DNA of 64,000 nt. It comes from Capronia americana (Eukaryota; Ascomycota; Eurotiomycetes; Chaetothyriales; Herpotrichiellaceae). Numbering within the stretch: the stretch's first letter is position 1; each line of letters begins with the position of its first letter. Under the pieces are notes generated by a model. It made no database searches. It had not been told where the DNA came from and saw nothing but the letters and a program-made list of their open reading frames with translations. Positions 12,474 to 20,865 of this stretch are shown here, piece after piece. The stretch covers positions 560,093 through 624,092 of the forward strand of contig JADWQD010000009.1 in assembly GCA_016110215.1 (NCBI GenBank), written 5' to 3'. Both the position numbers and the translations under genes were made by a program.

Positions 12474-12496
12474 ATGGCATCATTTCCGCCCACGTG
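12474..12496. promoter_or_regulatory. Predicted CYS3/MetR operator plus CACGTG box
   Basis: ATGGCATCAT at 12474-12483 matches the CYS3 consensus ATGRYRYCAT at all ten positions. Seven bases later a CACGTG box occupies 12491-12496. The pair lies about 150-170 bp upstream of the dioxygenase ATG and 45-60 bp upstream of its TATA box. About 0.02 perfect sites are expected by chance in a 1.57-kb spacer (six fixed and four two-fold positions). Confidence 0.55.
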
Positions 12497-12540
12497 TTGC
12501 CATCTGCCTACTGCTAGAAGGCAGACCTCCCAGAGCAAGT

Positions 12541-12548
12541 TATATAAA
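12541..12548 (+). promoter_or_regulatory. TATA box of the sulfonate dioxygenase
   Basis: TATATAAA lies 101 bp upstream of the ATG at 12642 and just downstream of the CYS3-like site. Confidence 0.6.
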
Positions 12549-12641
12549 TGCCCGTGGCTCGACCTCAAGCGTCGAAAGAAAAAATCATCGAGCTGAGAAA
12601 CCAACTTGACACCGTTATTTTCTCCCCTGGTTTTTGACAAT

Positions 12642-13903
12642 ATGGCACCTTCCGCTATCGACGTAGAGGCTCCTCAAGAGATTAGTATCAAACAAAAGAC
12701 CGTGTTCGGGAGAGAGCCTCTCAAGTCCTCCAAGTCGCTCGACCAATTCAAGTCCATCGACATCACTCCAGTCATAGGCACCGAGTTCCCCGAGGCCGAC
12801 CTCGTGGAATGGATAAACTCGCCGAATGCCGATGAGCTTCTCAGAGACCTCGCGATCAAGAGTAAGCCCATCCGGGCCTATCTTCGGACTATATCATACT
12901 CATCTACGTGGCAGTCTCCGAGCGCGGGGTCGTCTTCTTCAGGAAGCAGGACAAGCTCACCAACGACGTCCAGAAACAGCTGATCCAGCGACTCGGGGAG
13001 CTGACGGGAAAGCCCGAGACGTCCAAGCTCCATATCCATCCGATCCTGAACTCGGAGAGAGAGCTAGGCGGCAGCGACCCGGAGATCAGCACCATCAGTT
13101 CCGTCCAGCATGACAAACTCTACAAGAAAACCCCCTATGACCAAAGCAAGCGGATCCAGAGCAGCGCACAGTGGCATGCAGATATCTCATTCGAGCCTGT
13201 CCCGGCTGACTATACTTCGCTTCGACTGACCGAGCTGCCACGCACTGGTGGAGGTACGGAAGAAGTCTCGCACCATTGGGGGGTCACATATCACTGACAT
13301 ACATGTCTACAGATACGCTGTGGGCGTCCGGGTACGAAATCTACGACCGCATCAGCGAGCCGTACCAAAAGTTCCTCGAAACCCTGACCGCTACGTTCGC
13401 GCAGCCAGCGTTCAACGAGGTTGCCGAGAAGGGCGGTTTCCAACTGTATGCCAAGGAGAGAGGAGCGCCAGAGAACGTCGGCCCCGAGTTGAAGGCGATT
13501 CACCCCGTGGTTCGGACCAATCCCGTTACCGGTTGGAAGAGTATCTTCCCTGTCGGTGGCCACGTCCGGCACGTCAACGGACTGACCGAGGACGAGAGCA
13601 AGAAGCTGCTCGACTGGTTCTTGGAACTGGTCCACAAGAACCACGACCTCCAGGTGCGGTTCAAGTGGCAGAACGAGAATGATATCGGTGAGTAGCTCGG
13701 TGCATCCCGGTCCTTTCTGCAGATCACCTCCTGACACAGTGTTAGCAATTTGGGACAACCGCAGCGTCTTTCACACGGCCACGTACGACTATCAAGGCGA
13801 AGGATCTCGCTTCGGCAACAGGGCAGTCGGTTTGGGCGAGAGGCCATACTTTGACCCCAACAGCAAATCTAGGCGGGAGGCGCTGGGAAAGCGTGTGGAC
13901 TAG
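12642..13903 (+). CDS. Alpha-ketoglutarate-dependent sulfonate/taurine dioxygenase (TauD/Jlp1-like)
   Basis: Four exons: 12642-12861, 12915-13253, 13313-13687 and 13746-13903, giving 363 aa. The 2-His-1-Asp iron site is visible: H161-A-D163 in QWHADISFEPVPADY and the distal His in WDNRSVFHTATYDY. The 2-oxoglutarate-binding Arg lies in GSRFGNRAVG. The region ERGVVFFRKQ is the standard TauD-family beta strand. Enzymes of this group use Fe(II), O2 and 2-oxoglutarate to hydroxylate sulfonates or alkyl sulfates, which releases sulfite or sulfate. Yeast Jlp1 does this for sulfonates. The head-to-head Dal5-type permease, the upstream CYS3 site and the nearby sulfatase support a sulfur-starvation role. 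A different TauD-family substrate remains possible. The protein is probably cytosolic, with no signal peptide. Confidence 0.9.
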
Positions 13904-15438
13904 AGATGAATCAAGTGCTGCTTGTCCATCCGATGGCAGTGATTACCTGACTTCTGCCATCCACAGACCGAACTTTTAAATCGTCAGCGCCACCAATACA
14001 GAGAAAATAAGGTAGCACTGGTAGTAGTCACTACCATTTTACTAGCAACCCTCAGCTCCGTTTTATGCTTTCTCGCGTGGTCCTGATCTCACGTATACAT
14101 ATAGGCCTTCGATCCGGTGCTGGGCACATCTTTCCTAACCGACCCGTGACATCGTCCACGTGCCAGGGCAGGGGCGTCCGATCACACTTCACCCGTTCAA
14201 CTAGTAGTGTGTGTAGGTACACACCTTCCCATTGCCAGTTAAAGTCCCTCACCACCAGCACCAGCACCAGCACTACCCGTACGAGGGAAAACGCAGTGAC
14301 CATGCGTGAACTACTCGTACTCTGTACTAATCACGTCCATCGCACATCCAATACACGCGAGCTAATTATATCTTGTGGTCAATCAGTCCAAAGACGCGCT
14401 ACGAGTAGGTAGGATAGCTCGGTAGGTACTGTACTAGGTAGCACACTCCACCGTACCTCGTACGTCACATCGGAAACCATGGGGTCAGTCAGGCACCCTT
14501 GGTACCTCGGATTCCTACCTAGGTACCTGATCCGTACGGGGTACATATCGATACGAGTATGAGTACGAACACGAGTACGAGCATATTGCTAAAACACCTG
14601 GAGCCTTGACGCCGGAACCCCATTGCGTACCTAAGTAAGTCTGTACCGAGTACCGCGGTATGTAATGACATGACATGCATTGACTACCACGTACCAGGTA
14701 CTTACCTAAGTAGGCAGGTAGGGATATCTGCGACACGTAGGGATGCGTGAGGAAGCAACAACGAGGCCGTTCAATATCCTTCGGCATATAGAATACATAG
14801 GTATGTACGTAGGTACGGAAACCAAGGTAATTAATCACCTGGGTAAGTTGTATCTGCTTGCTGGTCGATCATGTCGAGTCCATGCCAGTAATTTATTTAG
14901 CTTACACGTTTTCACTCCCTACCTGGTACTGCCATTGTGTAAGGTATTTTTGCTCTTCGGGCCACTGAGTGGTATTGACAATCGTGGTCTCGGATCGAGT
15001 AGAGTCGAGTCGAGTCGATATCAACTACAGTATTATAGAGGATGGTAACTCGGTTTCATGGCTGTATCTATGCCCTGGCTAGCTGGACGTGTCTATCCCG
15101 CCTTCCACACATTTCGTCCATATAAGCCGCCCTTACTGCTCGGTTTTATCTCCTCCCTCGGCGCAAGTATCACACGCTCAGTCACGGGACACGGTGTTAA
15201 TTGATTATTGACTCAGAGACACGACCGGTCACACGATTATCCAATCTGTGACAGGTCATGGACTAATACGCCAATGAAGGATACAAGGTCATGGCCGACC
15301 ACTTGGGAAAGGCTTCATTGAAACGCCAACACGATGGGAACAAATCTGTTTGAGCTGCAATGTTCGGCTGGACGCGCTTATTACGGCATTATAGTATAGA
15401 AATCTATGGATGGACGTGTATTCGTGGATAAACTGCTT
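13904..15438. other. Convergent intergenic region with TAGGTACC-rich tracts
   Basis: No gene seen. The part from about 14400 to 14860 is full of short TAGGTAC, CCTAGGTA and GTACCTA words. A CACCAG run (about 14250-14275) and GAGTC repeats (14995-15018) are also present. Open frames are short and feature-free. Confidence 0.55.
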
Positions 15439-17310
15439 TTAGGACGTGAGGCCTTCACCGTCGTATCGTCGGAGCTGTTGAGCGACTGAGCACATACTTT
15501 GCGGCCACCAGCCGGTGTTTTGTGCTACTGGCGAACCCGACTTCGAGCCGGGAGAATCGGCGGCAGAGTTGGTGATCCATGGCGCCAGATTGGTGATGTC
15601 TGGTACACCGAGGCCCGCCATGAAGAACGATTCGCCCTCGATAAGAATCGTATAGACCAGCCAATGTGCCCAGATGTCCCAGGCCAAGAGTTGGATGTCG
15701 CGATCAACATCAGGCACCGCGACGTGATCAGCTCGTTCTCCTTCACGTTCTGTTCGAGCCAGCAAAGGCTTCATGAGAAGCTGGAAGTACTCATCTGGCG
15801 TACGATTCACCCAGGCGAAAATCATTCGGCAGGCTGGCAGAGCCGGGTCATAGGCCGGTAGACTCGAGTATCGTCTCAGCCATGGTATGGGCAAGTCTTG
15901 GGGGCTAGGTTCGGGGGAGACTGGGACATTTGGATACCTTATCTCGACATCGGCTCCAGGGTTGAAAAGCACATTGTCCAGATTCAACAGAAGATCAACG
16001 GCCATGAAACAACCAGAGAGTGACAGACTCCGACTCATCTGCTCAGTGGATCTGTGGAGGTCAATCGCAGGGTTCTTTCGATGATGGTCCCGCATCTGCT
16101 GATTGACTCTCTCGAGCTTCTGCTGGAGAGCTTCCAACGCCATGACCCGCGTAGAGGAGATCACAGGAAAGAGTGGGTGCTTGCTTGCGATGCGGCATTG
16201 GAAACCAGGCCAAACACTAGGTCGGTCGGTCGGCTCGGACAGCTTTGCCCGGACATGTGACGAAACCAGGGAGTGCATCTTTTGTGACGGTTCAACGTAG
16301 GTTGAATTATCCTTGGAGAACGCACTCTTAGCCCACCATGCCCTTCCAGTCGTCGTAATCCCCCGGAGGATGATTATCCATTCCAGGCTACTTAGGTGTT
16401 CTGCGTGTGTATCGAGCCCTCCCGAACCGGGAGTCGGTGGGCCGACATCGTCCAGCAGAGTTGATACCCTTCTCCTCGCCAAGGCGTAGGGAAAGAGCAG
16501 CATGGTGTGCGCGTGGGCTTCCGCAAGGTCTCGCGGCTGCGTCGTGGCCAACTGGCGCTGAACAGCCTGCATGCCCATCCTGTGATAGCGATCCCCGGCA
16601 CTGATGAGATTGGCCAGGTCTTCGACTTGACCGCACGAGCCTTGCCCTGATAGGATGTCTATACATAGGCACGTTGCGCCGAGAGCCATGATCGAATATA
16701 GGATGCCCTGGTTCTCGGCTGCTAGACCTGGGATTCCAATCTTCTTCGCGTACGCCACGTCGGGAAGAATTTCCAGGTCGCGGCACGTGTGATCCATGTA
16801 GTGGTCGAAGAGAAAGAGATCCTTCGCGAGGTCTAGTGTGTGATCAGGCACGGAATCCGAGGACTGGTCAACCGCCATGAGGTCTGTTGCCTCGTGATAG
16901 ATCTCATCCGCGGTGAATTCGGGTTGACTGGCATCGAACAAGGCTGGCGTCTGGCTGGGAGGCGAAGCCGATGCCGGCGGAGTAATCAGCGAGAGATTGG
17001 TTGCATCTTCAGAAGCCCCAACGGCACGAGTCCACACCGCCAGCGGGTCTGTATCTGAAGGCGCTTCAGACTCCTGAATTTGCGTGAAGTATTCACATGG
17101 CTGATTCCGATTGACACATCGGAGGCATGCGGGCTTCGTTTCGTCGCACTGCGAGATGATTGTCAGTCCATTTGGTCCTCGTCGACTGACCAAGCTTCGC
17201 GGCAGGCGACCTACTTTGATTCTTCGTCTGCGGCAGTATTTGCACCCATTTCGAGACTTTTTATGGGGTCTTCGCGGTTTGAACGCTCGAGGCACTTGCA
17301 GGTTGTCCAT
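15439..17310 (-). CDS. Zn2Cys6 transcription factor (UPC2-like architecture)
   Basis: Two exons on the minus strand: 17310-17215 and 17148-15439, giving 601 aa. Removing the 66-nt intron joins RRRRIK to CDETKP and restores a canonical C-x2-C-x6-C-x6-C-x2-C-x6-C cluster starting at about residue 22; reading through the intron would separate the cysteines by 22 residues. The C-terminal region, with LFDHYMDHTCRDLEI and a long alpha-helical body, resembles the Fungal_trans_2 group that includes UPC2. The start is taken at the Met just before NLQVPRAF; an in-frame ATG at 17433 would add 41 residues. The regulator is nuclear. It lies tail-to-tail with the dioxygenase and its targets are unknown. 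Confidence 0.85.
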   Translation of the reverse strand: MDNLQVPRAFKPRRPHKKSRNGCKYCRRRRIKVGRLPRSLVSRRGPNGLTIISQCDETKPACLRCVNRNQPCEYFTQIQESEAPSDTDPLAVWTRAVGASEDATNLSLITPPASASPPSQTPALFDASQPEFTADEIYHEATDLMAVDQSSDSVPDHTLDLAKDLFLFDHYMDHTCRDLEILPDVAYAKKIGIPGLAAENQGILYSIMALGATCLCIDILSGQGSCGQVEDLANLISAGDRYHRMGMQAVQRQLATTQPRDLAEAHAHTMLLFPYALARRRVSTLLDDVGPPTPGSGGLDTHAEHLSSLEWIIILRGITTTGRAWWAKSAFSKDNSTYVEPSQKMHSLVSSHVRAKLSEPTDRPSVWPGFQCRIASKHPLFPVISSTRVMALEALQQKLERVNQQMRDHHRKNPAIDLHRSTEQMSRSLSLSGCFMAVDLLLNLDNVLFNPGADVEIRYPNVPVSPEPSPQDLPIPWLRRYSSLPAYDPALPACRMIFAWVNRTPDEYFQLLMKPLLARTEREGERADHVAVPDVDRDIQLLAWDIWAHWLVYTILIEGESFFMAGLGVPDITNLAPWITNSAADSPGSKSGSPVAQNTGWWPQSMCSVAQQLRRYDGEGLTS

Positions 17311-18658
17311 GCCGTCGGTTTGGAGGTGCTCGGGCAAGACGGAGGGGGATGCCCGCTGGCAACCGTGATATGAGGTCCTGTTGAGAGCCTTAGTCTGTCC
17401 GTTAAGGCCGCGGACGTGCCAGGCCGCCGACACTAGGGGGGAGGCTTAGAGAGCTCGTTAATTAAGCATGTTAGTCATTGCCTAGGATAACACGTTGCGC
17501 TACTGTAGCTTACAGGGCTGCAGAAGATCTCTTCGGCAATTGCCAAGGACCACTCATATCCGAGTCAATGGAGAATGCTCTTCCAAATCATGTCACCCCA
17601 GGTCGTGTTGTGCCGAGGCAGAGAGGCAGTGCACTGCAGGTTCCCGACGAATCGCCTATGTCGAATCATCGGGGGTGGAGCGACGCCTGGGGATCCGAGA
17701 AAACAAGAGGTTGCAACCATGCGAGCTGACTCGCGGCCAAGACTCTACTGGGGTGCCTTAGACATTGGTTGAGTTCGGCCCGCACGCTTGAAGTGAATGT
17801 ACAGTGTCAATTGTACTCGTTCATTATTAATTATCCAGGTATCTGTGGGCGAACAGGCAGCGTCCTCCGCCAAGAGTCGTCACGTGACGTACCCACAGGA
17901 ACACATGGCCAACCACGTCTACTGCCGTTTTTCCATGAAGTTGGCTCATGAGACGCGCTTTGTGGACCCTTGCCGCTCTACGAGGTACACAGCCAATATA
18001 ACTATACAGGGCAGCGCCTAGAACATACTCAAACCAGGTTAGCAACTTGCTGGTGAGCAAAAAGGGAGTGCCTTTGAAGTCGTCAAATGAATCGCGCCAA
18101 ATAGGTACTCGCCGCTCTACAGCTAGTTCGGCCATCCTCTTATTTTCTTGTGGCTATTGCCATTCATCCCCTTGGCATATCCTAAGCAGTTAGTGACTCA
18201 TAGTGAGAGCTCGCTGCCTACAACTTGCATTAAGTTAGCGCTAATTCACTTGACTACTTCATGGATAGACTGAGTAAGCACGGTCTTAAGTCCCAGACGA
18301 CGGCCGAATACGAGGTTGGATATGTCCGATGCGAGCTGTGATGCAAGTGTTGGGCTTACATTCCGATCGAAAAGCGAAAAGAACATCATTCCACTGCACG
18401 TTCGCCGTCATGTCTCAGCCTCGCTTCGCCCACGCCAAGAGCAAGCCTGAGCGGTGCGCCCTTCGTGTCAAGATCTTCGGAAGTTGTATCCGATGACGAA
18501 ACACGAGGCCGAAATACGCGGGGACGAGAGGAGAACACCCAAAGATGGAACAGGGGCAAAGAGCTTCAGAACTTGAACGTCAGACAGAGCTAGCAGGAAC
18601 CCAGAGAGGAAATCTGCCAGTGATAGCAAGAAAACATCAGCACAAGCAGTGAAAAGGC
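17311..18658. other. Divergent intergenic region with dispersed repeat
   Basis: It separates the Zn2Cys6 regulator from the GFA-domain gene. A dispersed repeat occupies 17951-18277; the rest shows no coding or RNA features. Confidence 0.5.
17951..18277. repeat. Dispersed non-coding repeat, copy 1
   Basis: Blocks at 17951-18071 and 18213-18277 match 33221-33343 and 33344-33409. The word ACTCAAACCAGGTTAGCAAC and the following 20 bases are identical in both copies, as is TCATGGATAGACTGAGTA. The insert at 18072-18212 begins with a second, diverged version of the repeat start (TTGAAGTCGTCAAATGAATC), so this copy appears internally duplicated. No coding capacity or clear terminal repeats were seen. 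Confidence 0.75.
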
Positions 18659-19720
18659 ATGGAATTCAAAGCGAAGGTCGAGTGCCACTGCGGGCTGACA
18701 TCCTTCGCGCTCTCGATCCCGTCTTCATCAGTTCCGTTGAAAGCGTCCATATGTCACTGCCACTCCTGCCGACATACGACCGGCCAGCTCTTTGCGACCT
18801 GGGCAGTGATACCTCTCCCTCTGCCAGCAGCGATACTGGAGAGTGGTAACTTGGTAAAATATCTAGTGTCAACATGCGAGCGTTGGTCATGTAAACGATG
18901 TGGTGCAAGTGTCATCAACGTTGACAAGGCAAGCGACCCGCAAGAGTGGGAAGTGGCCACTGGAGCGCTCAACTTTGATGACGCCAGAGGACTCGAAGGA
19001 AAGCTGAATCGAGTCCAGCTCTGGGTGGAGGATGTCAAGGGCGATGGAGGTGCAGTGGGCTGGATCAACAAGGGCAGACTGGAAGGTATGGACAGGCACT
19101 GGAAGTCACGAGGGAGTCAAATGGTCAGTGACCAGACTGTCAAAGACCTCATGACACCACAAGCGAGGGTTGCAGGAGATGACGACGACGAACAGCTTTC
19201 GGTGCAATGTCGCTGCCAGAGTGTCAAGTTGGAGATCAAGAGACCAGACAAGGACTACAATGGCGGAACTGGAAAATTCGCCGCTTGCCTCGATGCCTGC
19301 AACTCGTGTCGGGCTGTTACCGGGTTTGAGGTCACCTCGTGGGCCGTTGTGCCGAGGGATCGCATTGTCGTCGATTCAGGTCTGCACACCTTTCTGGAGG
19401 ACAGGTCAAAGCTCGGGCACTACCAGACAAGTTCAAACACAAGCCGGTATTTCTGTGTGAAATGTGGTGCGGCTGCATTTTACCATAGGCATGGTACTGA
19501 CACGATTGGGATCGCCACCGGGCTTTTGGAGTCTACAATCGAAGGAATCGTGCGAGTCGAGGCTTGGCTTAGTTGGGAGAAAGTGTCAAAAGAACAATGG
19601 GCTGACGAGTCCTCCTGGTCGCCAGAGCTTGTGTGGTTTCAGGAAGATGCAGTGGATGCTCAGTTTGTCAGTGATGTATCGGAAGGGATGAACGCATGGG
19701 AGAAGGAGAAGGGACGTTGA
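18659..19720 (+). CDS. Protein with two GFA/CENP-V zinc domains
   Basis: Intronless gene of 353 aa. Two successive zinc domains are visible, each with a C-x-C pair, a C-x2-C pair and a second C-x2-C pair. Domain 1 (residues about 4-140) has CHC, CHSC and CKRC. Domain 2 (about 178-330) has CRC, CNSC and CVKC. This is the Mss4-like fold of glutathione-dependent formaldehyde-activating enzyme homologues. Most such proteins have one domain of about 130-190 residues, so this is a tandem fusion. The biochemical function of fungal members is largely unassigned. The frame runs tail-to-tail with MnSOD, with only 84 bp between stop codons. Confidence 0.88.
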   Translation: MEFKAKVECHCGLTSFALSIPSSSVPLKASICHCHSCRHTTGQLFATWAVIPLPLPAAILESGNLVKYLVSTCERWSCKRCGASVINVDKASDPQEWEVATGALNFDDARGLEGKLNRVQLWVEDVKGDGGAVGWINKGRLEGMDRHWKSRGSQMVSDQTVKDLMTPQARVAGDDDDEQLSVQCRCQSVKLEIKRPDKDYNGGTGKFAACLDACNSCRAVTGFEVTSWAVVPRDRIVVDSGLHTFLEDRSKLGHYQTSSNTSRYFCVKCGAAAFYHRHGTDTIGIATGLLESTIEGIVRVEAWLSWEKVSKEQWADESSWSPELVWFQEDAVDAQFVSDVSEGMNAWEKEKGR

Positions 19721-19804
19721 AAAAGACATGGTCTGACTTGTTCAGTGCGGTATCGGTGTAGCTACATGTACATAATTGTACAGAATCCAAGCTCGTGAAC
19801 GGAT

Positions 19805-20611
19805 CTAGCTGGAGAACCTCTTCTCGGCAGCCTTCCAGTTGATGACGTCCCAGACAGCGGTGAAGTACTCTGCCTTGCGGTTCTGATATTGTAGGTAGTA
19901 CTAGAGAGATGTCAGTCGGCGGCCTCGCAAAGGTCTTCAACATCCTTACGGCATGTTCCCAAGCATCAACACCTAGCAGGGGCTTGTATCGGCCAACCAC
20001 GGGATCCTGGTTAGCGTATGTCTGAATCGCAATGTTCCCAGTCTGGCTATCCTTGACAAGCCAGGCCCAACCAGAGCCTTGGATACCAGCAAGAGCGGCA
20101 TTGAATTTCTTCTTGAACTCCTCCAGGCCGCCATAGGTGGTGTCGATTGCCTTGGACAGCTCGCCGGAGGGTGGTTCGCCGCCGCCGGAGTTCTTGGGAG
20201 CCAGGTTCTCCCAGAAAAGGGTGTGATTGATGTGCCCACCGCCATGGAAGTTGATAGCGGCTTGGAGGGCAATCTTGGTGGGAATGTCATCGCTAGCTTC
20301 GGCGGCAGCATACTGATCGGCAGCGGCATTGTAGCTGTTGACGTAGGTCTGATGGTGCTTGCTGTGGTGCAGCTCCATGATCTTGCCCGAGATGGCTGGC
20401 TCGAGGGCACCGTAGTCGTCTGGTCGACAAACAAGTCAGCTGTAACAACCCATGTACGTCGCGGAAGATATCACGTACAGCTCAGGTCAGGAAGAGTGGC
20501 CTTCATCCGCACGAATGTCTTGTCGGCCGTGGTCAAGCATCGTGCAGGATTGGTTGCTGCAACGGCTCTCAGAGTCGAAGGGCGAGCTACGGAGCGGAAC
20601 AGAGATGCCAT
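19805..20611 (-). CDS. sod2: Mitochondrial manganese superoxide dismutase
   Basis: Three exons on the minus strand: 20611-20479, 20419-19950 and 19900-19805, giving 232 aa. The N-terminus MASLFRSVARPSTLRAVAATN is a mitochondrial presequence rich in Arg, Ser and Ala. The Mn/Fe-SOD core follows, with the metal ligands His (MELHHSKHHQTYV), His (GGHINHTLFW), Asp and His (DAWEHA). The Gly-rich GGGEPPSG segment, and Gln in QGSGWAWLV-like context, fit the Mn enzyme. It converts superoxide to hydrogen peroxide and oxygen in the matrix. Exon 3 encodes only YYLQYQNRKAEYFTAVWDVI and the tail. The start is 254 bp from the divergent Ntr1 gene. Confidence 0.95.
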
Positions 20612-20865
20612 GCTGACTATGGGTGAGTTGGACAACAGAAAAGAGACGCAGTTGGCAAGGAAGTGAGCTGTGATGTCGGAGGGGCTTGGTGTTTTATCAA
20701 CAAGCACCGCGAGCTGCCGGTTACATCATAAAATGCCGGCACCGGAGATGATATCCACAATCCTCGCACCATCTTCGGTGACCAAGAACTTTTGGTTCCG
20801 CAGGCGTCAAACACCCGATCGACGATCTCCAACGCTTGCAGTCTACCTGCTGCAGCACGCACAAC
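20612..20865. promoter_or_regulatory. Bidirectional promoter, MnSOD / Ntr1
   Basis: 254 bp separate two divergent ATGs, so both core promoters must lie here. No TATA box is obvious. Confidence 0.5.

Larger units (their letters stand above)
11074..12641. other. Shared divergent promoter of permease and sulfonate dioxygenase
   Basis: The 1.57-kb spacer separates the starts of the two genes. It carries TATA boxes for both, a perfect CYS3 consensus, a 9/10 match at 12344-12353 and two CACGTG boxes (12243-12248 and 12491-12496). Open frames inside (e.g. 141 codons at 11481-11906 minus) lack any recognisable feature. Confidence 0.6.
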
